Assembly (NCBI RefSeq): GCF_000716785.1
Contig: NZ_JNYY01000006.1
Span: 248,001 to 312,000 of the forward strand
From: Amycolatopsis vancoresmycina
Lineage (GTDB): Bacteria > Actinomycetota > Actinomycetes > Mycobacteriales > Pseudonocardiaceae
DNA length: 64,000 nucleotides
Direction: 5' to 3'
Part shown: positions 41,382-49,369 of the stretch, in pieces
Position numbering within the stretch: the stretch's first letter is position 1
How the letters are laid out: every line of letters starts with the position of its first letter
Translations under genes and position numbers: made by a program
The notes under the pieces: generated by a model
Told to the model about the DNA's origin: nothing
Database searches by the model: none
What the model saw: only the letters and a program-made list of their open reading frames with translations

Positions 41382-41938
41382 CAGCTCCAGCGGGAGCACG
41401 TCCGCCGGTCGAGGAAGCTGTACGCGGGCAGCGGCCCGAGCCAGTCCGCCTGGACGCCGTCGTCGCGAGCCAGCCCGGCGACCGCGTCGCGGACGACGAG
41501 CAGGTCACCCAGCCCGACCAGGAACGCCCACCGCTCGTCGGCGCTCTCGCCGGCGGGCAGCGCCACGGAGTCGCGGGCGCGTTCGGCGACCCGCGAGAGC
41601 AGGACGTCCGAGCGGGCCGCCCGCCACGCCGACCCGGGTTCGGTGAACCGCAGGCAGACGTGCACCTCGGCCAGCCCGTCGAGCCGGTCGAGGTCGGCGC
41701 GGTAGGCGCCGGCGGCCGGGGCGAGCACCTCGGTGCGGACGGTCTCCTCGTCTTCGGCCACGGTGCCGAACCGGACCGGCAGCACCGGGCCGCCCTCGAC
41801 GAGCGCGGACACCACCGCCAGGTGCGCCGCCGGGTCGGGCTCGGGATCGCCGACGACCATCGCGAGGTCCTCCCAGCACACCGTCCGCGGCGCACGCGGG
41901 TGCCCGGCCCGCACGACGCCGTAGAGCTGCAGCGTCAC
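41378..41938 (-). CDS. Gas vesicle protein GvpF/GvpL family
   Basis: A 186-residue GvpL/GvpF protein. The opening LQLYGVVRAGHP with PVLPVRFGTVAEDEE is the family signature (a ferredoxin-like domain followed by a helical one). These accessory proteins help nucleate gas-vesicle assembly around GvpA. It starts with GTG 41938, overlapping the upstream stop as GTGA, and is coupled to the NHL gene. It is shorter than the second copy at 42714-43448, mainly because the central linker is reduced. Confidence 0.85.
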   Translation of the reverse strand: MTLQLYGVVRAGHPRAPRTVCWEDLAMVVGDPEPDPAAHLAVVSALVEGGPVLPVRFGTVAEDEETVRTEVLAPAAGAYRADLDRLDGLAEVHVCLRFTEPGSAWRAARSDVLLSRVAERARDSVALPAGESADERWAFLVGLGDLLVVRDAVAGLARDDGVQADWLGPLPAYSFLDRRTCSRWSW

Positions 41939-42261
41939 GGCTGTTCGACGGGGATGGCGGGCTCGACCGGCACCGCGACGGCCGGTGTCGGTGGCGGCGG
42001 CGGGATCAGCCCGACGGTCTGCCCGAGCCCGATGGAGACCTGCCCGGGGTTGGGCTGCTGCCCCTGCGCGTTCACCCGCTGCATCGCCTCGAGGTAGCGG
42101 ATGTAGGTGTCGACGCTGGCGATCACGACCCTGGCCTCGATCGACAGCAGCTCGATCCCGATCAGGGACACCTTCACCGTGGCGTCGATGACGAGTCCCT
42201 TGTCCAGCAGGACGTTGAGGGTGTCGGTGAGGGTGCCACCGGTCTGGCCCGGTCTGGTCAC
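41935..42261 (-). CDS. Gas vesicle structural-type protein (GvpA/J family)
   Basis: A 108-residue protein. The GvpA core is clear: TLNVLLDKGLVIDATVKVSL followed by IGIELLSIEARVVIASVDTY; this is the copy closest to the structural protein GvpA. It carries an unusual 40-residue tail with a PPPPPPT run ending PVEPAIPVEQP, not found in normal GvpA. The GTG start at 42261 overlaps the gvpK stop as GTGA. It could be the main wall protein or a minor GvpJ. Confidence 0.85.
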   Translation of the reverse strand: MTRPGQTGGTLTDTLNVLLDKGLVIDATVKVSLIGIELLSIEARVVIASVDTYIRYLEAMQRVNAQGQQPNPGQVSIGLGQTVGLIPPPPPTPAVAVPVEPAIPVEQP

Positions 42262-42491
42262 TTCGCTCCTTCGGTCGCAGGGATTTCGTCGAGGGCGGCG
42301 CGGATCTCGGCGAACCGGAGCTCCAGCGCGATCAGGGCCTGGCCGAGCGCTTCGACCTGGTCCGGGGTGAGGGTGCCGGCGTCGAGCCGGCGCAGCGCCT
42401 GCCGCTCCAGCACCTCCTTGAGGATGTCGAGCACGGTGACGACCAGGTGCCCGAGCCCACGGCCGGCGTCGGCGGCGATGCGCTGGGTCAT
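42258..42491 (-). CDS. gvpK: Gas vesicle protein GvpK
   Basis: A 77-residue GvpK. RGLGHLVVTVLDILKEVLER followed by LDAGTLTPDQVEALGQALIA is the family signature. It is an accessory protein of vesicle assembly. ATG 42491 overlaps the upstream stop as ATGA and the GTG of the next gene overlaps its own stop, so it is locked into the translationally coupled series. Confidence 0.9.
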   Translation of the reverse strand: MTQRIAADAGRGLGHLVVTVLDILKEVLERQALRRLDAGTLTPDQVEALGQALIALELRFAEIRAALDEIPATEGAK

Positions 42492-42721
42492 CCGGGTGTC
42501 CCTTCGATGCCGAGCAGCAGCAACCGCAGGTCGAGCCGCACGAGATCGATGCCGGCCAGCGAGATGATCACGTCCCCGGTGACGACGGCCCCGCGGTGCA
42601 CGACCCGGTCGAGCAGGTCGACGACGGCCTCGGCGGCGTTGGTGCCGCTCGGCGTGAAGACCTCGGCGAGCAGGTCGTCCCCCACCGCCGCGGGCAGCCC
42701 CGGCACCCCGGTGTCAGGCAT
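42488..42721 (-). CDS. Gas vesicle protein of the GvpA family (GvpJ/GvpS-like)
   Basis: A 77-residue GvpA-fold protein: AVVDLLDRVVHRGAVVTGDV followed by IISLAGIDLVRLDLRLLLLG is a divergent core that lacks the EARVVVASVDT motif of wall proteins, so a minor GvpS/GvpJ role is more likely. The N-terminus is extended (TGVPGLPAAVGDDLLAEVFT). It starts at ATG 42721, overlapping the preceding gvpF/L stop by 8 bases. Confidence 0.78.
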   Translation of the reverse strand: MPDTGVPGLPAAVGDDLLAEVFTPSGTNAAEAVVDLLDRVVHRGAVVTGDVIISLAGIDLVRLDLRLLLLGIEGTPG

Positions 42722-43448
42722 CGGCGGCCACGCCGAGCTTGACGTCCGTGAACGAGTACGGCGGCCACGGGCCCGACGTCTCCACCGTGGCGCCCGCCGC
42801 GCGCAGCTCGCGGGCGAACCACTCCACCTCCGCGTGGAACTCCGCCTCGCGGCTCGTCTCCACCAGGTACGCCGTGTTCACCAGCACGCCGTGGGGCCGC
42901 GCGCGCCCCACGCTGTCCGCCGCCTGCCTGCGCAGGGCCTCCTCGAGCCGGTCCGCCGCGCCGACCACGTCTTCGCGGGCTCGCTGGATCGCCTTCAGCC
43001 GCTCGCGGCGCCTGACCAGGTACTGCGTGCCCGTCAGGCCCGCCGCGTCCGGGCGGGTGGTCGCGGCCGGTTCCGTGTGCCGGATCCGGATGCCCCACTC
43101 GCGGTGGCCGGCCACCTCGTCGAGGCAGTCGCGGGCCTGGTCGTACCCCGCCGCCAGCAGCCGGCGGGCCGCGTCCTCACCGTCGAGGACCGTGCCGAAC
43201 CGCAGCGGCAGCACCGGCTCGCTGCGGAACACCGCGCGCACCACCGCGTCGTGCTCGCGGGCGAGCTCGGCGAGCGTGCCGTCGACCGGGTCGAGCGTGT
43301 CGATGCGGTCGAAGCGGGCCGGCGCCACCTCGGAGACCACCACGCCGAGGTCGCGGTAGCCGATGAGCCGCGGCGCCGGGTCCACGTCCCAGGTGGACGG
43401 CCGGTTGCGGGTGATCGCGTACGCGCAGAGCCAGTTTCCGGTGCTCAC
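42714..43448 (-). CDS. Gas vesicle protein GvpL/GvpF family
   Basis: A 244-residue GvpL/GvpF protein, the full-length copy. LCAYAITRNRPSTWDVDPAP, then PVLPLRFGTVLDGEDAARRL and the C-terminal SGPWPPYSFTDVKLG are family marks. It is a gas-vesicle assembly accessory, like the shorter copy at 41378. GTG 43448 overlaps the upstream stop as GTGA. Having two GvpF/L paralogues is normal for actinobacterial clusters. Confidence 0.88.
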   Translation of the reverse strand: MSTGNWLCAYAITRNRPSTWDVDPAPRLIGYRDLGVVVSEVAPARFDRIDTLDPVDGTLAELAREHDAVVRAVFRSEPVLPLRFGTVLDGEDAARRLLAAGYDQARDCLDEVAGHREWGIRIRHTEPAATTRPDAAGLTGTQYLVRRRERLKAIQRAREDVVGAADRLEEALRRQAADSVGRARPHGVLVNTAYLVETSREAEFHAEVEWFARELRAAGATVETSGPWPPYSFTDVKLGVAADA

Positions 43449-43729
43449 CGGGGTTCTTCCTTCCCGCCCGGCACGGGCAGCCGGGCCTCCAGATCGGCGA
43501 CGCGGGCCGCCAGTTCACGGCGTTCGGCATTCGGCGCGAAGAACGGGTCGTTCGTCCACCAGTCCATGCCCATTTCACGGGCGGTCTGCGCGGACGCGAT
43601 GAAGAGGCGGATCCGCAGGGTCAGCAATTCGACGTCGACCACGCTGACGCCGATGTCACCGGCTATCACGACACCCTTGTCGAGCACGCGTTCCAGAATG
43701 TCCGCCAACGAATCGGACGAAGCGGCCAA
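43445..43729 (-). CDS. Gas vesicle protein GvpJ-like
   Basis: A 94-residue GvpA-family protein. LADILERVLDKGVVIAGDIG then VSVVDVELLTLRIRLFIASA is the core, followed by the GvpJ-type extension AREMGMDWWTNDPFF and a coiled-coil-like tail (RRELAARVADLEARLP). The start appears to be TTG 43729, with GAAAGGAAGG about 10 bases upstream; no ATG or GTG fits better. It follows gvpO by 16 bases. Confidence 0.82.
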   Translation of the reverse strand: MAASSDSLADILERVLDKGVVIAGDIGVSVVDVELLTLRIRLFIASAQTAREMGMDWWTNDPFFAPNAERRELAARVADLEARLPVPGGKEEPR

Positions 43730-43745
43730 TCTGTCGACCTTCCTT

Positions 43746-44075
43746 TCAGGAATCGGTGGTGCCCCGCGTGAACCGCCGCAGCCGCTCGCACGCGGCGAGT
43801 TCGCCGTCCGCGTCGACGTCCACCCGGTAGGTGGCCATCACGCTGGTGGAGTCCGGGATCCGGGCCAGCTCGACGACGTCGAGGAGCACGGACCAGGCCC
43901 CGTTGCCACGGCTGCGGATCCCGGTCACCGCGTGCGGGGTCTGGCCCGTCACCACGCCGAACTGGGCCGTCGCCGCCTGGATGGCGTCGGCGGCGCGGAG
44001 CCGGGAAACGGATTTCCCGGCGGGTTCCGGCGTATTGTTGTCGAGGGCAGGGAAAGGTGGTGGCGATTCCGTCAT
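43746..44075 (-). CDS. gvpO: Gas vesicle protein GvpO
   Basis: A 109-residue GvpO. After a Pro-rich start the conserved part is RLRAADAIQAATAQFGVVTG, then GAWSVLLDVVELARIPDSTS and VMATYRVDVDADGEL. It is the usual first gene of Streptomyces-type gvp clusters. The start ATG 44075 follows GAGGAAAG. The 185-base gap upstream (to the regulator stop at 44261) should hold the gvp promoter, but I see no convincing box pair. Confidence 0.88.
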   Translation of the reverse strand: MTESPPPFPALDNNTPEPAGKSVSRLRAADAIQAATAQFGVVTGQTPHAVTGIRSRGNGAWSVLLDVVELARIPDSTSVMATYRVDVDADGELAACERLRRFTRGTTDS

Positions 44076-44260
44076 CGCTTTCCTCGTCGCGGGTGGGTGG
44101 CCCACGGTAGCAACCGGGAGGATCACGTGCACGGCGGTCGCGGCACGGTATTTTTCACCGGTTCGCGCGCACGATTGGGCAATACGCGGCAACCCGGGGA
44201 GACAAACGGCGCAACGCCGGAACCGCCACCGGAACCAATTTCCGGTAAACGGTCTTCACG

Positions 44261-44941
44261 TCACGATCGGGTAACGTCCACCAGCCGGTAGCCCACCCCG
44301 CGCACCGTCTCGATGGTGTGCGTGCCGAACGGCGCGTCGATCTTGCGCCGCAGGTACCCGATGTACACCTCGACGACGTTCTCGTCGCCGTCGTAGTGCG
44401 CGTCCCAGACGTGGCCGAGGATCTCGTTCTTCGACAACGCCGTTCCCGCGCGCCGCAGCAGGAACTCCAGCAACCCGAACTCCCGCGCGGTCAGCTCGAT
44501 CCGCTTCTGTCCCCTGTGGACGGTCCGGGCGGAGGGGTCGAGCCGCAGGTCGCCCGCCTCCAGCACGGCCGGGCGGGCCGGCGCGCCGCGGCGCAGCAGC
44601 GCCCGCAGCCGCGCGATGAGCACGACGAACGAGAACGGCTTGGAGAGGTAGTCGTCGGCGCCGAGGTCGAAGGCGTCGGCTTCGTCGTACTCGCCGTCCT
44701 TCGCCGTCAGCATCAGCACCGGCGTCCAGTTCTCCGCCGCCCGCAGGCGTTTGAGCACCTCGTAACCGGACAGCTCGGGCAGCATGATGTCGAGCACCAC
44801 GACGTCGTACTCGTGCTCGGTCGCCCGCCAGAGGCCCTCGCGACCGGTGTGCGCGACGTCGGCGGTGAAGCCCTCGGCGACCAGGCCCCGCCGCAGCGTC
44901 TCCGCGAACTCGCGCTCGTCCTCCACGATCAGCAGGCGCAC
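44261..44941 (-). CDS. Two-component response regulator (OmpR family)
   Basis: A 226-residue regulator. The receiver domain has the acidic pair in VEDERE, phospho-acceptor D51 in VVVLDIMLPE and the Lys of DDYLSKPFSF; the C-terminal winged helix has RIELTAREFGLLEFLLRR and ENVVEVYIGYLRRKID. The GTG start at 44941 shares a base with the kinase stop (TAGTG), so it is translationally coupled behind the kinase, the reverse of the commonest order. It lies upstream of gvpO on the same strand; whether it controls the gas-vesicle genes is unknown. Confidence 0.92.
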   Translation of the reverse strand: MRLLIVEDEREFAETLRRGLVAEGFTADVAHTGREGLWRATEHEYDVVVLDIMLPELSGYEVLKRLRAAENWTPVLMLTAKDGEYDEADAFDLGADDYLSKPFSFVVLIARLRALLRRGAPARPAVLEAGDLRLDPSARTVHRGQKRIELTAREFGLLEFLLRRAGTALSKNEILGHVWDAHYDGDENVVEVYIGYLRRKIDAPFGTHTIETVRGVGYRLVDVTRS

Positions 44942-46329
44942 TACTCCTCCTTCGGCAGTTCGATCACCGGCAGCTCGATCACGAACCGCGCACCGGGCTC
45001 CTCCGACGCGGCGTAGCACGCCCGGCCGCCGTGGCGCGCCGCGATGCCGGCCACGATCGGCAGGCCCAGCCCGGTGCCGCCGTGCCCGCGCTGCCGCGAC
45101 GCGTCGAGCCGGACGAACCGCTCGAAGATCCGCTCCCGGTCGGCGGGCCCGACGCCGGGGCCGTCGTCGCTCACCTCGACGACGGCGAGGTCGCCGCGCA
45201 CCGCGCTGCTGACGCGGATGCGCGTGCGCGCGTGCCCGCGGGCGTTGTCGACCAGGTTGCGCACCGCCCGCCGCAGCTGGGCCTCGCTGCCGTGCACCTT
45301 CGCCGGCCCAGCCCGGACCTCGACGTCCAGTGTGCTCTCGCCGCGCAGCCGCTCGGCCTCGGCGCGGACGATGTCGTCGAGGTCGACCTCGGTGCGCTGC
45401 GGCCGGTCGGTCGTGTCGTCGGTGCGGGCGAGCATGAGCAGGTCGTCGACGAGCTCGCGCAGCCGCGCGGTTTCGCGGCCGATCACCGGCACCAGGTCGC
45501 CGGTGCTTTCCGGGTGCCGCCCGGAGACGTCGAGCGCGGTGCTGATCGTCGACAGCGGCGAGCGCAGCTCGTGGCTGGCGTCGGCGACGAACCGGCGTTG
45601 CGCGGCCTGCGCCGACGCCAGCCGCCCGAGCATCTCGTTGAGCGTCACGGCCAGCCGGTGCACCTCGTCGCCGCCCGGCGGCAGCGGCACGCGCGCGGTG
45701 AGGTCGCGTGTGGAGATCTCCGCGACGGTCCGGCGCATCCGCTCGACCGGCCGCAGCGCCGAGCCGACCGCGCGGTACACCGCGAACCCGGCGATCGCCA
45801 GCAGCGGCACGGCGATCAGCCCGAGCAGCAGCGTCAGCCGCGTCGACGCCTCCGTCACCGGTTCCAGGGAGCGCGCGGAGATCACGGTGAACGGCCCGCC
45901 CGGCCCGTTCACCTCCTGCGACACCACGCGGTAGTCGTCGCTGTCGCCGTTCAGCCCCAGCGGGAGGGTCTCGATGACCTCGTGGCCGACGGCCGGGCGA
46001 GCCGTGGTCAGCGGCGGGTGCCCGACGATCGCCGGGTCGCTGGCGATCGGCTTGCCCCGCGCGTCCAGCACCTGCGTGACGGCCTCGGTGTCGCCGGTGC
46101 TGGCGACGTCGCTGGCGCTCAGGTCACGCGCGCCTTCGCGGACGAGCTGGATGGCGACCTGGCGCCCGGTGCTGCGGGCACTCTCGGTGACGCTGCGGTC
46201 GAGCGACTCCTCGAGCAGGATCACCACGACCACGCCCGCGGCGGCGACAGCCAGCGCGAGCGCGAACACCGCCACCGCGGTGGTGCGCATCCGGACGCCG
46301 GTCGCGGCGATGACCCTGCCGAGTTTCAC
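44941..46329 (-). CDS. Sensor histidine kinase
   Basis: A 462-residue sensor kinase. Helix 1 (AVAVFALALAVAAAGVVVVI), an extracytoplasmic domain of about 130 residues, and helix 2 (LLLGLIAVPLLAIAGFAVY) lead to a HAMP linker, the phospho-acceptor FVADASHELRSPLSTISTAL, and the ATPase domain with NLVDNARGHA, DDGPGVG and GGTGLGLPIV. The start is uncertain: GTG 46329 or GTG 46395, the latter only 4 bases after the gatD stop. The signal is unknown. It is co-transcribed with the response regulator and perhaps with murT-gatD. Confidence 0.92.
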   Translation of the reverse strand: MKLGRVIAATGVRMRTTAVAVFALALAVAAAGVVVVILLEESLDRSVTESARSTGRQVAIQLVREGARDLSASDVASTGDTEAVTQVLDARGKPIASDPAIVGHPPLTTARPAVGHEVIETLPLGLNGDSDDYRVVSQEVNGPGGPFTVISARSLEPVTEASTRLTLLLGLIAVPLLAIAGFAVYRAVGSALRPVERMRRTVAEISTRDLTARVPLPPGGDEVHRLAVTLNEMLGRLASAQAAQRRFVADASHELRSPLSTISTALDVSGRHPESTGDLVPVIGRETARLRELVDDLLMLARTDDTTDRPQRTEVDLDDIVRAEAERLRGESTLDVEVRAGPAKVHGSEAQLRRAVRNLVDNARGHARTRIRVSSAVRGDLAVVEVSDDGPGVGPADRERIFERFVRLDASRQRGHGGTGLGLPIVAGIAARHGGRACYAASEEPGARFVIELPVIELPKEE

Positions 46330-46399
46330 CAACGCAGCGTAGCCACGAACGAGCGTCTCGCCCCGCCCGACCAGCCGCGGCACGCTCGTCGCCACCGGG

Positions 46400-47122
46400 T
46401 CACGCGCCTCGGCGGCGCCGGGCCACGGTCAGCCGTTCGCCGCGCAGGCGTTCGACCTCGGGCAGGCTCAACGGGCCGAGCGGGTGGCCGATCGTCCAGG
46501 CCAGCAGCAGGTCGGCCAGCGCGGGGTTGCGGGCGAGCGCCGGGCCGTGCAGGTAGGTGCCGACGACCCGGTCGGTCACCGCGCCCTCGGTGCCGTCGCC
46601 GTTTCCGGTGCCGCGCACCACCCGCCCGAGTGGTTCGCTGCCGGTGCCGAGCTTGCTGACGCCGAGGTGGTTCTCGAACCCGGTCAGCGCCTGCCCGTCC
46701 AGCAGCCGCGACGGCGTCGCGACCAGCTCGGCGACCGCGCGCTGCGGGCCGGGTTCGGTGGTGACGTCGAGCAGGCCGAGGCCGTCGTGGTCGACGCCGT
46801 CGAGGCCGCGGAAGCGGGTGCCGAGCACCTGCAGGCCGGCGCACACGCCGAAGACGACCGCGCCGCCCGCGACGGCCCGCCGCAGGCCGGGGTACTTGCG
46901 CAGGTGCGCGGCGGCCAGCGCCTGTGCGCCGTCCTCGCCGCCGCCGAGCAGGTACAGGTCCAAAGTGGACGGCACCGGGTCGCCGAGCCCGACCGGCACC
47001 ACCTCGGCGTCGAGCCCGCGCCACTGCAGCCGCTTGCCGAGCACCTGCGCGTTGCCGGTGTCGCCGTAGGTGCCGAGCACCTCCGGCAACAGCAGTCCGA
47101 TGTGGACGGTCGAGTCAGCCAC
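46400..47122 (-). CDS. gatD: Glutamine amidotransferase GatD (lipid II amidation)
   Basis: A 240-residue class I glutamine amidotransferase of the CobB/CobQ-like type. HIGLLLPEVLGTYGDTGNAQ is the typical start, C94 in VFGVCAGLQVLG the nucleophile, and H192 in GTYLHGPALARN the catalytic base. It releases ammonia from glutamine for MurT, which amidates the D-glutamate of lipid II, a step needed for cell-wall cross-linking. GTG 47122 overlaps the murT stop by 8 bases. Confidence 0.93.
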   Translation of the reverse strand: MADSTVHIGLLLPEVLGTYGDTGNAQVLGKRLQWRGLDAEVVPVGLGDPVPSTLDLYLLGGGEDGAQALAAAHLRKYPGLRRAVAGGAVVFGVCAGLQVLGTRFRGLDGVDHDGLGLLDVTTEPGPQRAVAELVATPSRLLDGQALTGFENHLGVSKLGTGSEPLGRVVRGTGNGDGTEGAVTDRVVGTYLHGPALARNPALADLLLAWTIGHPLGPLSLPEVERLRGERLTVARRRRGA

Positions 47123-48344
47123 CGGGCAGCCTGCCCACCAGGTCGCGGAACGCCGTGTAGTTGGCGACGAGCTCGACGGCGCCGGGCGGCAGCGTGTCGA
47201 TCGCGGCGACCGCGTCCGGCTCGGCCCAGTGCGCGACCTCGGCGTAGCAGAGCCGGACGGACAGGTCGGCGCCGCGCTCGCCCGTCACGACCACCTGGCG
47301 CCCGCGGAGCCGTTCGAAGTGGACGTCCCACAGCCAGGACAGGTCGCGGCCGTCGGCCTCCTGCGCGTTGACCGCGACCACGACCGGGGTGTCCTCGTCC
47401 AGCACGCGCAGCGTCTCGACCCAGCCGGCCGGGTTCTTCGCCAGCATCAGCCGCACGGAGTGCCGCGACCGGCGGATCGTGCGGTAGCGCCCGCCGATGT
47501 CGGTGATGGTCCGCAGCCGCGCCGCGGCGGTGTGCGGCGGCACGCCGAGCCGGTGCGCGGCGGCGAGCGCGAGCGCGGCGTTCGCGCGGTTCACCTCGCC
47601 GGGCAGCCGCAGGTCGAGGTCGACGTGGCGGCCGCCGGGGGTGACGACGAGGTCGCCGTCGAGCGTCCAGCCGGGCTCCGGCCGGGCGAGCCCGCACGCG
47701 CAGCCCCAGTGCCGCTCGTGGGTCTCGACGCGGCCTTCGCAACGCGGGCACGCGGTCGAGTCGCCGGTCCAGCGGCGGCCCGTGCTGACCCACACGAGCT
47801 TCGCGGCGGCGCTCGCCGCGGACGTCACCAGGACGTCGTCGCAGTTCGCGACGACGACAGTGCCGGGCAAGCCCGCGATGGCGGCCCGCAGGTCGCGTTC
47901 CATGGCGCGGACCTCGCCGACCCGGTCCAGCTGGTCGCGGCTCAGGTTGAGCAGGACGAGGACCGCGGGCCGGACCTGGTCGGCCACCCAGGGCAGGTAG
48001 GTCTCGTCGACCTCGAGCACGGCGTACGGGGCGTCGGGCCGGGCGGTCAGCGCGGCGAGGATGCCGTCGGGCATGTTCGCGCCGTCGCTGTTGGCGGCCA
48101 CTTCGGCCAGGGTTTCCAACGCGCGGGTGATCATCAGGGAGGTCGTGGTCTTGCCGTTGGTGCCGGTGACGAGCACGACGGTGCGTTCCCGGCCGAGGCG
48201 CCGCAGAGCCTGCGGATCGAGGGCCAGCGTGACGCGGCCGCCGATCATGCCACCGCGGCCGAGCCCCGAACTGCGCGACAGCCAGGCGGTCAGCCGCCCG
48301 GCGGCCACGGACGCGCGGGTGCGGAGGGGACTTCGGAGGGACAT
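47115..48344 (-). CDS. murT: Mur-ligase-like lipid II isoglutaminyl synthase subunit MurT
   Basis: A 409-residue Mur ligase homologue. The ATP loop VTGTNGKTTTSLMI is at 60-73; a Cys4 zinc ribbon (CPRCEGRVETHERHWGCACG, about 200-220) splits the central domain as in MurT; SRDQLDRVGEVRAMER and KNPAGWVETLRVLDED are conserved. With GatD it converts the D-iso-glutamate of lipid II to D-iso-glutamine. ATG 48344 is the start. It is the first gene of a leftward group that continues into gatD and the kinase/regulator pair. Confidence 0.94.
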   Translation of the reverse strand: MSLRSPLRTRASVAAGRLTAWLSRSSGLGRGGMIGGRVTLALDPQALRRLGRERTVVLVTGTNGKTTTSLMITRALETLAEVAANSDGANMPDGILAALTARPDAPYAVLEVDETYLPWVADQVRPAVLVLLNLSRDQLDRVGEVRAMERDLRAAIAGLPGTVVVANCDDVLVTSAASAAAKLVWVSTGRRWTGDSTACPRCEGRVETHERHWGCACGLARPEPGWTLDGDLVVTPGGRHVDLDLRLPGEVNRANAALALAAAHRLGVPPHTAAARLRTITDIGGRYRTIRRSRHSVRLMLAKNPAGWVETLRVLDEDTPVVVAVNAQEADGRDLSWLWDVHFERLRGRQVVVTGERGADLSVRLCYAEVAHWAEPDAVAAIDTLPPGAVELVANYTAFRDLVGRLPGG

Positions 48345-48400
48345 CGGCTGGATGGTGCCTGCCGGGCCCTGTGATTTCCCTGAGTCCGTGACCCCGCTCT

Positions 48401-49291
48401 CTAGAGCGTGACGACGACCTTGCCGTGCACGTGCCGCCCGGCCTGCAGGGCGACGGCGTCCCGGATCCGCTCGACCGGGAAGACGGCGGCGACGGGCACG
48501 GTGAGCGCACCGGCGGCGATCGCGTCGGCGATCTTCGCCAGTGCCCCCGGCTCGGCCTCGGCGCCCCCGGTGGCCCGCACCCCGCCGGGCGGAGTGGGCC
48601 CGGCGGCGATCGTGGCGATCCGCTCGGGTGCGACGCCGAGCTCCAGCGCGGCCTCCGCCGTCTCGGTGCCGAAGAGGTCGACGGCCGCGGTGACGCCCCG
48701 GTCCCGGACGCGGTCCGCCAGGCCGGGCCCGTAGGTGACGGGCTCGGCGCCGAGCTCGCGCAGGAACGGGAAGGTGCCTTCGCCCGCGGTGCCGATGACG
48801 GTGGCGCCGGCGAGCTTCGCGAGCTGGACGGCGAAGATGCCGACGCCGCCGGCCGCGCCCCCGACCAGGACGGTGTCACCGGCCCGCAGGCCGGCCACGG
48901 CCAGCGCGGCGGCCGCGGAGGAGCCGGCCACCGGCAGCGTGCTCGCGACTTCGTCACTGACACCGTCCGGCGTGCGGAACAGCGGTTCGCCCGCTTTGAC
49001 GACCACGAAGTCGGCAACGGCCCGTCCGAGCGCGCCACCGTAGACGCGATCGCCCGCGCCCGGCCCTTCGTCGATCACGCCGGCGAAGTCGTACCCGAAG
49101 CCGGACGGAAGGGTGACGCCGAACCGCGCGGCGGCCTCGGGCACGGCGGCAAGGCCCCAGTCCATCGGGTTCAGCCCGGCGGCGGTCACGCGCACGCGCA
49201 CCTCGCCGGGGCCGGCGTGCGGCTCCGGGACGTCTCGCAGTTCGAGCACCTCGGGACCACCGAACTTCTGGTAGACGACGGCTCGGCTCAC
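48401..49291 (-). CDS. Zinc-type (MDR) NADP-dependent oxidoreductase
   Basis: A 296-residue quinone-oxidoreductase-like MDR enzyme. RAVVYQKFGGPEVLELRDVP opens the catalytic domain, GLRAGDTVLVGGAAGGVGIF is the Rossmann loop, and the end HGKVVVTL is typical. Zinc ligands are absent, as in quinone reductases. GTG 49291 is chosen as start because GGAGG lies 5 bases upstream; an in-frame ATG at 49309 would overlap the operator. It is divergent from a TetR gene with two operator-like palindromes between. The stop lies within the hairpin-like CGCTCTCTAGAGCG. Confidence 0.88.
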   Translation of the reverse strand: MSRAVVYQKFGGPEVLELRDVPEPHAGPGEVRVRVTAAGLNPMDWGLAAVPEAAARFGVTLPSGFGYDFAGVIDEGPGAGDRVYGGALGRAVADFVVVKAGEPLFRTPDGVSDEVASTLPVAGSSAAAALAVAGLRAGDTVLVGGAAGGVGIFAVQLAKLAGATVIGTAGEGTFPFLRELGAEPVTYGPGLADRVRDRGVTAAVDLFGTETAEAALELGVAPERIATIAAGPTPPGGVRATGGAEAEPGALAKIADAIAAGALTVPVAAVFPVERIRDAVALQAGRHVHGKVVVTL

Positions 49292-49307
49292 GGGGACCTC
49301 CTCGGTC

Positions 49308-49324
49308 ATGGGACTTGGTCCCAT
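49308..49324. promoter_or_regulatory. TetR operator, site 1
   Basis: ATGGGAC-TTG-GTCCCAT is a perfect 17-bp inverted repeat between the divergent oxidoreductase (GTG 49291) and TetR (ATG 49370) genes. It covers the region just upstream of the oxidoreductase ribosome site. Confidence 0.6.
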
Positions 49325-49340
49325 CACCGTACACGGTTTG

Positions 49341-49357
49341 ACGGGACCAAGTACCGT
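49341..49357. promoter_or_regulatory. TetR operator, site 2
   Basis: ACGGGAC-CAA-GTACCGT repeats the pattern of site 1 with one mismatch. The two centres are 33 bases apart, about three helical turns, so two dimers could sit on the same face. It overlaps a TTGACG -35 candidate for the TetR gene. Confidence 0.5.
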
Positions 49358-49369
49358 AAGCTGGCGGCC

